Origin: Bryopsis sp. KO-2023
Lineage: Eukaryota > Chlorophyta > Ulvophyceae > Bryopsidales > Bryopsidaceae
Reading direction: 5' to 3'
Length of the DNA stretch: 64,000 nucleotides
Assembly: GCA_030272585.1 (NCBI GenBank)
Contig: BSYQ01000001.1
Location: forward strand, 6,882,001 to 6,946,000
Part shown: positions 49,530 through 62,000 of the stretch, piece by piece
Layout: the number at the start of each line of letters is the position of its first letter
How positions within the stretch are numbered: position 1 is the stretch's first letter
Position numbers and translations under genes: made by a program
Notes under the pieces: model-generated
Told to the model about the DNA's origin: nothing
The model's input: the letters and a program-made list of their open reading frames with translations, nothing else
Databases searched by the model: none

Positions 49530-50610
49530 ATGCCAACCCCATCCCTGGCAACTGAAACGATCGTGTCTGGAGTTGGGATGCGCAGAGCATTGTCACGGAC
49601 CCTGAAGTTGGTTGACGCTTTCACGGCGATACCCACGCCAGTCGCTCCATCAGCGTGTAGACACGCGATCCAAAATTCGAACCAAGTCGCGGAGAGCTTC
49701 CTCGGTTTACGGTGTTTCTCGACTTCGTTTGCGCCTCGCCCGGTCTACCAGGCATTTGCACACAAGCGAGGTATGCCCCTGCGTGGCGTTGTTCCCTTCG
49801 CACTTTGGCTCATCCCCCACTTGCCCATCGAACAACAGGAAGTCAGCAGTTTTTTTCGTGTTGAAAGTCAATAGGTCGCGCGCGTCTCAACTCATCTCAA
49901 GACGTCTGTTGTTATTTCTCCAAGTCGAAGGCTGGGATCACCACATAGACCCACCAAAAAAAATATTCCACAGGAGAAACTCCTGGCTCATTAAAATTGC
50001 TCTTTTTTGCTCATTAATATCATTGTGAAGGAGGGTGGCCTCTTGTTCCTGGTGTGGAGGTGATTCCGACCATGCGCCAGAGATCAATATCGATGGGGAA
50101 ATTGAAGAAACATGATGTTTTTGTGCATTCCAGATGTGACATGCAAAAGATGGTCATCCTCTGAAGCAGGTTCAACAGAAACAGCACTCACCCTGGCTGG
50201 GGATACCACCCCGAAACAAAGGCAGCTGCACAAAAAGAAATCCGACGCGAAACCAAAGAAGCAACGAAACAAATTCAAGGCCAGATGGAATCATTGGCGC
50301 GTCGTCACGGTGTGTCCAGAATTTTTTCTTCAAAAAAAATTGCTTTGCTGAATTGTTTGGCGCTTGGGGTTGCAAATTTAGATTTGGCTGTGATCATCTG
50401 TTTGCATGGTGGAACGATGGCTCGAAACCGATGTGTGGAAAAATGCAGATGTACAATACGTTTTTTTTGTCTGACATACAGAAGCAGAACAAGGAGAACA
50501 AGGGAAAGGCGCTGAGGTCGAGGGCTGACAAGAGAAAAGCACTTGAAGAAAAATGGCAAAAGTCTGCTGCTTATGCGAAGGAATGGAAAGCAAACATGGT
50601 GGTGGATTGA
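49530..50610 (+). CDS. small basic protein with mitochondrial-type leader, not recognised
   Basis: Exons 49530-49770, 50134-50309 and 50482-50610 (TGA) join in phase to about 181 residues. The leader is Arg/Ser/Ala-rich with few acids (MRRALSRTLKLVDAF) and has a likely cleavage context, RCF/STSFAP. The rest is lysine-rich and helical (KKKSDAKPKKQRNKFKARW, RADKRKALEEKWQKSAAYAK). Size and composition would suit a mitochondrial ribosome or assembly protein, but I cannot match a family. Either of the ATGs at 49530 or 49578 could be the start. Confidence 0.5.
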
Positions 50611-52043
50611 CAGCAGGGATGGCGTCAAGCAATAGGTCTTCCATCCTTTCTGTTTTGTCGACCCATCGTTCCGATGGCCATGGATCTTTCGCCTTTCCAA
50701 ATATAGTTAGCTGTTTTTTTCCAGCGGTGGTGATAGAGATTGTGATTCCAGCTGACAGTTGGGCTTCATAGATTGGGCATTTGAAAATTCCATTGCCCTG
50801 TTCGGGTGCAAACACCTTTTCCCTCAGAAAGTTTGGGGGACGAGAACGTGCCATAGGTTCCTTCTGGAATGTGTTAGCAGCGTTCTCAGAAGTTGTTAAA
50901 ATGGGAATGAACAGTGCGCATGTTTCTTTTCACAACTTTGCAGCAAATCCTCTCCAAATTCTCCCTCATGTAAGCAAAAAGCCTGCCTCCATTGATCTCC
51001 CTTGCATGGGGGCCCATTCATTGCTTAGACTTGACACGCTTGGCTGAACCTGTAGAAGTTGCGGTAACGAAATAGATGGAATCCTTCAAAAGGGTGGAGA
51101 CCCCACCAGCCGCTTTGAGCCCAAGGAGAACGAGGTGAAAACTTGTGCTGCTGGTGCGAACTTTCGATCTGCATGTCGCATGTCCCAGCACAAATTGAAG
51201 CAAACATGGTTACGAATGCTGATCTGACTCTGTTCACATAAAATCCATTCCAGGGCGATCAACAGGAAAGAGAACCCCCCTGCACAGAGGCAGCCAGAGG
51301 ACGGACGGACAACAACGTCCCAGATAGCTGGGCGCGGAGAAGAGCACTTGCCTCAACTGCTGACCGTGACGGCGCCGTGTTAGAAATCGGGCGACAAGGT
51401 ATTGTTGATCAAGCTTACGCCACTCGACCTTGCACACAGACTTTGTCGGGAGAAAAAAGGAAAACTGGAGGCGAGAAATACACTGGAAGGGGTGGGAAGT
51501 CCCTACGTATGGCGGGATGGAGCGTGATGGATCTCTCTCTCTCTTGCCACGTATCTTTGGTTGGAGCTGAAAAAGCGAAAAGCAAAAAAAACGAATCATC
51601 CACGTGCGAAGAGGTCGCAGCGCCCGCTGACGCTTTGGGAATGCTGATTGGGGCGGTGCTCGGGTTTCGTTGACGCTCGCGGTGTCGTCGGACAAGTTTC
51701 TGTCCTTGGGGCCTGGGTTTAGATCCTTTCTATTTTCGAACTGGCCCTAAAAAACTCCTTTCGTGTAGTCAACGACGCCCACGGGGCCGCAGCCCGTCGC
51801 GAGTCTCGTCCCTCCACTCGAATCTGTCGTACAGGCTGCGTAGGGAGAAAAAAAATGCGCTTTTCAGTGGCGAGACGCACACTTTCTTGTGTCGCTTTTC
51901 CAAAAAAACGCATCGAACATCACCGCGTGTGTGCGTGAATGGGAAGACGCGCTTTCGTGTGAAACGAGCTGATATCCAGGTGACCCTGCTGTTGGTTGCA
52001 GGCCAAACGCACAACCTTCCGGAACGAGAAACAGTCAGCGACG
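50611..52043. other. unresolved region, possible leftward gene
   Basis: On the minus strand an ATG at 50854 opens a frame with ordinary-looking protein (FLREKVFAPEQGNGIFKCPI, QLTIFGKAKDPWPSERW). It continues antisense to the last exon of the gene at 49530-50610. Further upstream are pieces such as KLDQQYLVARFLTRRRH near 51380 and GFSFLLIALEWILCEQ near 51260. I could not link these into one phase-consistent model or match a family. The stretch 51720-52043 would be the promoter side of the Alba gene. Confidence 0.3.
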
Positions 52044-53669
52044 ATGGAGAAGTTCGTTAGAGTGGATAAGAAAAAGGAGGACATCCCAATCCAAGAAAAT
52101 GAAGTGCGAGTGACGGCGGTCGGTAGACTCCACAACTACATCAACTACGCGGCCTCACTCATCGTGGTAAGACGCACTTCAAACCTGGGTTTCGTTTTTT
52201 CGCGCTATCGCTATCCTTGCGTTCGAACGGGAGAGTCTTGCACTATGGGGGGGTGCAACTCTGCTATATTTGGGTTTTCTTTTTTTTTTTTTGGGGTGTC
52301 ATTTCTTGTTGATTGGGTGAGGTTTTCTGTGGGATAAAGAACTGTGAAATGATGCATCTCTTGATGGATTTTGTTTTAATGGTATGCAGGATAAGGGTCA
52401 CAAGGCGGTTGTTTTGAAAGGGATGGGAAGAGCAATCAACAAGACCGTTTCCCTGGGTATGCATGCATGAACAACCAATCCTTCCAACCCCTCATTTCTC
52501 GGGAAGGATATTTTCGATTCAGAATTAGTCATCCTCCCTCCACCCCCGTCAAAACTCATCGATTTTAATCAAGATCTAGATCTATCGTAAATCTGGGCAA
52601 AATTAGCACCTCCCTCTGTATGTTTTCAACTGTTTTTCTTTTCTTTTCTGTTTGTTTTTTGTGTTTTTTTTTGTTTTTTGTTCAAGTGGGGGAACCTTTG
52701 CTGGTTGTTTAAATCACGCTCCTCCGAAAATGAATGGCAATGAAGGATGGGTGGCAGTTTCAATGCATAACGCGTTGTCCTTTTCTTATTGAAATTGGGG
52801 TGTTGAAATGCAGCCGAGATCCTGAAGCGACGTGTCAAGGGCCTGCATCAGAACACAGAAATCGGGTCGGTGGACATCACTGACACCTGGGAGCCAAAGG
52901 AGGAGGGCCTCAATCGACTGGAGATCACCCGTCATGTGTCTGTGATCACGATCACGTTGTCCAGCGAGGGGTTGCCATCGGACACCCCCGGCTATCAGCC
53001 TCCGCTCCCTGATGAAGAAGTAAAACCCCTGCAGACTGGAGAACCGGTCAGACGTGCGGGTGCCGGACGTGGAAGAGGGTGAGGGAAGACGTCAGAAACA
53101 AAACAAAGCAAACAAAAACGAAGAAAGACAGAAAGAGTGTCGGAGTACTGTCGGGATAGAACATGTACTCATGCTGGAATCTTGCATCAGTTTTATTTGG
53201 CGTAACGCAGGTTTTCCGGTGAGCGATTTGGGTTCGATTTTGATCATGCACCATATAGATTCTGTGGTTTGCATCATATTATAGACTGAGTCTGACTGGG
53301 CAGGCGACTGGGCAGGCGACTGGCGCCTGGCGCCCATCTGGGCGCCCATCTGGGCAGGCGCCTGGCGCCCATCTCATATTGAAAGCATCCAGGAGCATCT
53401 TAATAATGGTGAATCTAATGGATAATAATAATGGGTATGTTGTCCTTAGGCGTGGAAGGGGACGTGGTCGAGGTGGACATGGCATGGAAGGCGATGAATC
53501 TGGCGGTCGTGGCGACTCGATGGGCCGTGGTCGTGGCCGCGGCCGAGGCCGTGGAAGAGGCGCTGGTCGCGGAAGGGGTGCTGGCCGAGGGCGTGGAAGA
53601 TCTGCTACTGGTGTCCAAACTGGTGGTGCAGAAAACACAGCAGATCAGGCCATAGCCAATGGTGCATAG
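52044..53669 (+). CDS. Alba-domain protein with C-terminal RGG tail
   Basis: Exons 52044-52166, 52390-52456, 52814-53078 and 53450-53669 (TAG), all in phase, give about 224 residues. The Alba fold covers residues 1-130: NEVRVTAVGRLHNYINYAA, AVVLKGMGRAINKTVSLAE, ILKRRVKGLHQNTEIGSVDI, WEPKEEGLNRLEITRHVS and GYQPPLP. The fourth exon is almost pure RG/RGG (GRGRGRGRGRGAGRG), a common RNA-binding tail. Eukaryotic Alba proteins of the MDP2/RPP25L type bind RNA, including RNase P/MRP RNA, and in protists control translation. The RGG exon uses a separate 3' exon, so tail-less isoforms are easy to imagine but not shown. Confidence 0.93.
53296..53373 (+). repeat. GC-rich minisatellite in an Alba intron
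   Basis: Units of 11-13 bases built from GGGCAGGCGAC, CTGGCGCC and GCCCATCT, with internal GGCGCC palindromes, repeat across 78 bases. It stands out sharply from the AT-rich intron 3 around it. Confidence 0.8.
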
Positions 53670-56089
53670 GAATCGAGTCCAGCTATCATTGCACCAACAA
53701 AAAAAAATCCCAAGTATAAAAAAAAGAAAAAAAAAAAAAAACATATGAGGGAAGGCCGGAATATATATACGTGGAGAAAGAAATTCGCGCAAGTCTTAAA
53801 CCAGGCGTATGCAAAGTGTATAATTTTCAGATTAGGCTCTTTTGGACATTTTATGGTCGTGGGCGCCGAGGGTGTCTACTGTGGGGAGGGTCACTGGCCC
53901 TGGTCTGGGACTGCGTCGCATTATCCGGGGTTTTATCTTTGGGTTGGGGAGGAGATCTGTATGGGACCGGAAGCATGTGCATTTTGTGATATCGTGTCTG
54001 ATGGTTTTTTGGGGGGGTTTACAACAAAGGAAAAGAGAAAAAAAAAGAAGAAAAACTGGGGTCAAAAGTCGGGATGGTTGTTGACGAAAAGAATAGAAAG
54101 GTTTTAAGGTTCTAAAAAAAAAAAAAAAAAAAAGAAAACCGGAAGAAAAAAAAATCGGAAAGCGTAAGAAAAAAAAGAAAAAAGAAAGAAAGAAAGAATG
54201 ATGTACATGCCCCTTTGTCCCTTTTTCTTTTTGTGCAGAACGTTGTGTGTGTGTTTGTTTTCCTTGTTTTTGGTGTGAGGGAAAATGGGGGCAAGGTTGG
54301 CTTGTGGATTTTGTGCTTAGTCTTGTGCGATCAGTGAAGAGAACGACGAAAGGGTGAAAAAAAAGAAAAAAAAAGAGTGAGTGAGAAAAAAGAAAAGGGA
54401 GTGCCCCTGTCCTGAAGTGGGCGTTTTGATTGATCGGAACCAGTCCAGTCTTGTAAGAGTCTGAACTTGTAAGTGTGCCGTAGACCGGCTCGTGATAGGA
54501 TGTGATAACAAAAGCAACAGAAGTGAAAAAAGGGTTTTTTTTTTGTTCCCCTTCAGTGTGTGAACGTTGGCGTTTTTTTGTGATAAGTTTGCACCACTAG
54601 CTTTTTTTTGTGAATTGCCCGGAAGCTTGCTTAATCTGCTTTGAATCTGGTGTGTATCTGATCATATTTTCCCAACAATATTTGCTTGGGAGTTTGAATC
54701 TGGGTCCTATGTCCAGCCTTGCCTGGCATCCATTCCATATTTCACTCTTGGGAAGAAAGTCTCAGAAATCCTGTGTCCTTACATTGACACATTAGGCACC
54801 CTTATGTAGAGAAGCCGAGGCCACACAACAACAACAATACGTTGCTTCAATACGTTCAGCAGGTTTACAATCCTAAGGTTTTTGTTTTGTTTTTGTTTTT
54901 GTTTTTTTTGTTTTTCTCTTTCTTTTCTTTCCTTTTTGTCTTTGTTCCAGCATCATAGAGGGTGATGGCTCTCTTTTGCTGTGGGTTGTAATTATGATTA
55001 TGATTATGATTATGACAACAACAACAACAAGAACAATAATAATTACATAATGCCACACAACCATCCGTGCCTAGAAAAATTGAACTAACAAAAGGGGTGT
55101 GTGGAAAGGACGAATTCAGTTGGGTAGTTGCTGTGCAAGTTTCTACAGTTCTGGCTTCATTTTTACTTTTACTGTAAATATGTGAATTTAAGAGGGGGAG
55201 TAGGTGAGAAACGAGAGTGAAATGATCGGCAAGGATACAACCGTTCTCAGGAAATCAGCTTCCTTCCAGGGTTCACTTCTTTCTTTGGTGCTCTTACCAT
55301 GCCACACAAATGAACACTTCATCATGCAGTACTCTTGTTTTTGTATCAAACTGTAATTGCCTCCCCCCTCGCCCAAAAGATGCTGGCAAGTCTGTCCCAC
55401 TACAGGCAATTTCAGAAAAAGAAAAAGGGGGTTGAATCAGGATTTTTTATTATGATTGGACGAGAGAAGCATAGGTGACTAAAAGTCTTCAGAAGCAGCC
55501 TGGGGGTTGGGCCCCCTCTGACACATACAAGCACAAACGACCCCATTGATCTCTGACATCTACACATATGTATTCACATTGGCAGATGGGACCAGTGTCG
55601 GTTTCTTTGATATATATGTGCAGTGCTTCTGAAGGACAGCAGACTGGAGAGGTGGTGGTATCTTTTTTTAGTATGTATGTACATCTGGGGGGCTTCAAAG
55701 GTTGGTTCTGTTTGGTTGAGGTCATTCTTCTGCTTGCACCTGGAGACAGTCCTCTCTATAGGACAGTGTCTGAAACCACCTTAATGAATCCAGCCGCCGC
55801 CATATGATAATGCACCCTGGTGATATCTGCTCCCTCTTCAGGGGGTTGCAGTCTTGGGGATCAAACGACGATTTTCATATATTGGAGTGCTCAAATGGTG
55901 CCTTTGCATGTGCCAACTGAACTCATGACTTCTGGACGAGGTTTGGGGCAACAAGAATCAATTGCATCGTGTTTCATTCAAGATGGGTACAAATCCTCCT
56001 GCATGTTTCGATCTATTTCTTTTTTTCCTCCCAGTTTTTTTTTTTTTTTGCCCCCTCTCTAATCCTCATCCCTCGATTCCACTATTGAA
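53670..56089. other. intergenic region between convergent genes
   Basis: 2.4 kb with long A-runs (54114-54133), TTTTG repeats at 54878-54915 and ATT/ATG and ACA trinucleotide runs at 54990-55030. No gene recognised. Confidence 0.5.
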
Positions 56090-59000
56090 CTATTTTTTCC
56101 CTCTTCCTTTCCCTCGGCCACGACCGCTGGCACGACCACTCCCACGGCCTCGGCCTCGGCCACGGCTTCCTCCACTCTTTCCCCCTCTCTTGGAGCCTGC
56201 AAGCTCAACAGTCATTCTTTCACCCACAGACTTGATGATTGCTTCAGCATCTACCTCCTCCTCGCTTTTTTCATCCTCCGAAACCTGTCGTTTCCCCCCC
56301 CATCCCCCCACAAAAAAAAATTCAATTCAACTTGAAGTAAAAAAAAAAGTCGAAGCAAGAACATGGGACTGTTTTTTCACCACAGTTGGAGTAACAGCAG
56401 CAACTAGAAGCTGTTTTAGCCACTGCACCACCTCCACCAAGGATAAACCACACACCGCATTTGGCTTTTGGACCGCCAATTCCACCATTTCTGGATCCTC
56501 TCCTTCGATCGTTTTGATTTCATCGCCAGCGGCAGCTGGCTTTTTCGTTCTTCCTTTCTTCGGCTCTTCGATTTGAAGGCTGGTTCTGACAGGTGCTGCC
56601 GATTTGTTGAGCATCCGGGTGAAAGCAGACTTGACCTTCGAGTCCACCGCCGCGTAGGGATCGGCAGCCCATGGTTGCTTGGATTTGAATTTTGTCACAT
56701 CTTGGACGAAGTCGAACTCATTTCTGAGGGCACCACACACACGATTCGAGACATTCAACTACACCCCTTGAAAATGCGAAATTCTCCATTAAAACAGCAG
56801 TCAAAAAGCACCTTTTTTTTGTACATGAACTATCGCAACGAAGTTTTTCCGCATTTCTACTTCCTTTTTTAAAATGGAAATGGCGATGCGATGTATGGAG
56901 GCAGCAAATATCCACATCTGAACAGATGGTTTTATTTCTTTTTCGGCGATGCCTGGAATGAAAGCGGTCGAGGAAAAAAAATATATGAAATAGAAAAGCA
57001 AGAAGAAAACTCACTTTGACAGACAATACTGGTGCATGAAGTCGATTACAGTTGGGATTCCGTCCGTGCCATGTGTAGAGAGGGGCCGGCTGAGCAAGGT
57101 TCTCAGGCAGGGAATGTAGTCCAGTCTTGCAGAATTCGGTGTCAACGGGGACCTCATTCCAGCCATCATGCGATTGGATGTTCCGGTCAAAAGCCTCATT
57201 TGCTTTCCCTGCACCACAGACACAAGATAGAAATCATCAAATCCCTGCTCCATTCGTTTCTAATGTTGCTAGCTGGGGCTTCCGGTAAAAGCAAAAAAAA
57301 ACAAAAACACAAACCACAAACCACAAACAACTAGTGACACTGCAAAGCGCACATGCAGCTATATATATGTATATAAATCGACAATTCACCAACAAATCTT
57401 GGGCTAAACATGCCAAAGCAGCTTTGAAAAACAAAAAAAAAATTCCTGAAAGGACGTTTCATCCAGTTGGTTACCTTTGTGGAGGTATTCCCGAGGTATG
57501 ATGTGAACCTGGTGAAATTGAACTCATACGAATTGAACGTTCGGCGCTTTCCACACATATAGGCTGCCGGGGCGAGCGTTCCCACTGCAATAGTCGCTGG
57601 AAGCAAGCTCCATTCCTGTCGCTCCCTGTAGCAAAAACCAAAAAATATCCAACAAACCGTTCGATATGGTGCCTGCACAGCAATGATCAACCATTTCTGC
57701 AAATACTTTTGAACCCCTTCCCCCTCCAAGAAAAAGAACGAAAGAAAAAGAAGAAAAGACAGGATTGGAATTGTTGGAAAAGCCGTAACTGAAACAAATG
57801 CATCTGTACGTGTTCGCATATGACTGCATCCCTTTCAGAAACAGAGTATTTTAACTCACCTGATCAATGAGTTCATCGTTTCCCCGCAAGCGATGAGGTC
57901 AGCAGCTTTGGAAGCGAACGCCAGCTGAGACTTTTCGTCAAAGGCATGCGTAGAGATGTGATTGAGGTAGTTTTCCTGGTGGCCATGGAACCACATTTAA
58001 CAACATCAATGCACAATATAATAATGCAACACGATATGCAGCAGATTCATTTGCGTTATAGCTTTCTGGAAACACATACGGACCCATCGCCAATCCACCC
58101 CCAAAAAAAGATGATACCAACAACACATCCAAATCTAAGAAAACAAACATAACAAAACTGACAAAGTAAACAGCTTTCTTTTCCCTAAAATCTCCATTTC
58201 CCGGTCGTTAGAATCTTGCATGGAGATGCCACAGCCCTTGCATCAAAACAGGCAGAAACCACACAGCAGGATATGATGGGTACAATACCTGTACTAGCAA
58301 CGGCACCAAATCCATGTCTTGAAACACCAAGTCCAGCCTGTCTGACATTGGTGCCTTGGAGCCACCCGGTGAAAGAAGCTGATCGGCCGCTTTGAAGGGC
58401 CCGCAATCCGAATCTTTCCTCACAGATAGAAGGAAGGTTTTCATCTGAACCCAAACAAAATAAGAAAATCAGCATTTCAAAAAAAAAATCAAAGATGCGA
58501 ACTGGAAACTGTATACAAAACATGCGGCGAACAAAACACACATCGAAGGGCTATCTCGAAGAAAACATATTTTTATATCTTCTTCAAGATCCTCAAAAAT
58601 TGCTGCAAAATCTGTGGGGTGGTGGTCGAAGCTCGCTATTGATTAGATTCTGAAACCCCCTGTGTGTGTGTGTGGATTGAGGCCAACACCTATCGAATTC
58701 AATCACTACATCGAGGTTTCACTGTTTTTATTTTGACTCGGCAATAACACCGTCCGTTCCGACTTTTTTTTGTCCGGAGCTCACCTCATCATAGGAAACA
58801 AGGGAGTGCGTTCTGCTGAGAGTTTGGAGTTGCCCTAGGATGAGTCTCAAATCTCCCCCAGCTGCGTCGATCAACAGATTCAGGACAGCCGTGCTTTCAA
58901 ATCGTAAGCCTTCGCTCTGGCAGATTTCGGTCATGCGTTTTGCAATCATCCCAGTACTCGGCTTCCTTTCAAAAAAATAACCGAATATCAACATATATTA

Positions 59001-62000
59001 GATACTGAACCTCCACAAAATCTGAACATACTCTTCCAACGTAGCTGAATGCCTGTTGCTGACTAAATCCTTGGCTTCTATTTCGAAACACTGGAAAGCA
59101 AAAGGAGTGTAGATTTTTTTCCAACGATTTCAGTGGCTTGGTGATTGAGGTAATAAGCGGGTGTTGTTACCGATATGTGAAATCTTGGCAGTGATTTCTC
59201 AAGGAGCGCAGCTTCACAGCATATTTGTCGTTACAGATGCAGATGATCGGAATTTTTGCATCTTTGATCGTGGCGATCAGATCGGTGACACCTCCACGAT
59301 CGCCACCTGACAAGCACCACACATTCCACCACTTGAGTTTTGCTGATCCTTTCGCTATGTTAAAACCCCTCCACGGGTTGGAAGAATACACGAGGTTTCA
59401 ATCGGTTTTATAGAATAAACGAGGTTTCCATTGGTTTTAGTTCCTTTTTTTTCGGTTAGTTTTTCGACATTTAAATATTAAAACTAAAAATGAAAAAACG
59501 GCTCCCACCTCCCATTCCATCTACTTCATCCATGATTAGGACTTGCTCCACAGCTTGGTTTTTGGATTCATACATGCGGTGCGTGGTGGTGGCAATCTTC
59601 AGGCTGTTGGTTCGATTGGCACCCAAAGCTTTCCCAGTTCCAGTCCCGTCAGATTTCTTCCTCGTAATACTGGCATTCACATCCAGCGTTCGAAACCCTG
59701 TAGCCCTGGGGGGGGGGGGGGGAATACGAAAAAAAAAATTGCCACAGTCGATAAAAAGACACAAAGAAAACTAATCGCCAGAAATTGAGCAGCAGGTAAA
59801 TGGAACGATGATCACCCAAAATTGTATCGCTTACTCAGCAACGATTCTTGCAGACGATGTTTTTCCGACTCCGGGCGATCCGGAGAGAATCACAGCTTTC
59901 TTCCAGTTCTCGGCTGGCTTAGCTTTTGCACAATTTTTCTTCCAATTGACCAACCAGCTCCTGAGCTCCTGAATCAAGCCCGAGTTCCCCACGAGATCCT
60001 TCATCGCCTTTGGTTTGTATTTGTCCACCCACAACTCATCCTCTCCACTTGCAGACGACCCTGTGGGAATCCAGCGAAAAGAAACACAAAAAAAATTGTT
60101 CAATGACAGAAATCGCTTCTGAAATCGTTGGATACCATTTTTTTCCAAGGTTTACTGGAAGAAAAAAAAAAAAAACTCTTAGAAAATCCAAAATGCAATT
60201 TTCGAGGTTCAAATACTTTGGCAGAACACCAACCGCCAACCTCAGTGTGGTTTTTTGTGCGCTGGGGGTGTCTGCCATCCCAAAGTGAAATCCATCCACA
60301 GAATTCGCTAGGCAAAGAGCCAAAAATGGTTATTACCTGAGCGATGATGCATCGCAGCTGATGTTGACCCAGGATCATTGAAGGCAGTTCGCAAAGTGGA
60401 AGGAATCACAGTTGGCGTGGGGGCCGGAGCGGCCAGGATCAAACTGAGGAGTCCATCTTCGTCGATGAGCTTTGTCCCTTTCTCCTTTGCCTAGCATCAA
60501 GAAGTAATCACACGAAAAATCACACAATTATTTGATAGTGTAATATTTTCGTGTGATTACATCAAGAGCACGGTAATCCCTGGATATGGTGGATCGAATC
60601 AACGCCCAAAAAATATGTGTATCAAATTGCCCACTGTTACACTGTTTGGTATTAGGGTTTCACCCACTGTATGCAGAGTGAGAACTATTTCACGACTTCC
60701 TGATTATCGGTGAAAAAGAATTCAAAAAACGAAACAAAAAGATTATCATGTGGCTTTTTACCTGGGTGTATTTGGATTTCCCACAGTTTTCTCCGCACAC
60801 AAGAAAGGATGTCTTTCCGCTGACAGCCACCGTAGTCCGGCCAGAGTGCCTCTTGATCAATTCTTCTGCCTCCGATCTCATCAAGGAATCCAGTACCCCA
60901 GAAATCACGAAAGCATAGCCCCCCAAGCATTGAGGATGGCCTCGGGGAATTTCCTACTCGAAACGAACGCCAAAGCTCTATGACTGCCATAGTCAAAACA
61001 ACCCCAGAAGCCATTTGAACTGCCAGAAACCATCCATCTTTTGGAAATTGAAAAAAAAAACGACGAACCTTGGCGCCGTGATTTGGAGGGTCATCGGGCG
61101 CACCACCTCCGAATACGTTTCCAGCATCCATCACGCTGAACTTGAGATCGGATTCATCGGGCAAGGATTTGATTGCTGCTGCCACAGCCGCTTTAGCTTT
61201 CCCTACAGAGGCATCAGGAACCGGGTGCTGGGACTTAAACCGCTTTTCTTGAGGTCGAGTCGGTGTTTGGCTCCCCTGAACACACAAAGCATGGTGACAC
61301 TTGTGCAACTCAGTTCGATTTCACATGTGCATGCTTGTTGACCTGGCTTAATACAGATGGAGCTACAGCACAGACGAGGAGGGTTCAATTGGCTCAACTG
61401 GAACGTCTATTTGGTTGGACCTAATGCATGCACTCCTGTACATTACTACACATCCTTTTTTCCTGCTTTTTATTAAAGATTTTTTTGGAGACCCATGTGC
61501 ATTATTGCCATCTGGAACAGCAAAACACGAAAATCCAGTGATGATGGCGACGGCTGTGACACGAGCTCCACCTTGAGGGTCGAACTCGGTTTTTGGACAC
61601 TGGCTGGTTTTTTCTCGACTCTGCTTCTAGTGGTTCGCACGGGAGCTTCGTCGTCAGAATCGCACAAATCCATGGGGTCCTCCTCAACCGCTGCATCCTC
61701 CTCCTCCGGTTCAAAATCTAAATCATCCTGGTTCATATGCAAAAGAATTTCGATTTTCTTCAGGAAAAAGAGCGTGTTTTCGTGGCTGGAGTGCATGAGG
61801 TTTTGAGCCTTGACTGAGATTTCATCCGAGCTTAGCGTCAGTTGATCATGTTTTTTCCAGGACCGATCCAAATCTGCACGGTTAGAATTTCTCAAGAGGG
61901 GATCAGTTGTGGTGCTTTTCAGCAAAAAATCAACATCCATCCTTTGATCATTTTCCGTTACCTCTTCATCCGAGTCGCTGAGCACAGCTCTTCTTCTTTT

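Noticed and set aside
59038-59098. Possible RFC1 exon beginning TGTTTCGAAATAG
   Set aside because: It meets an in-frame stop in the phase required. Joining 59171 to 58965 gives the conserved RFC1 sequence.
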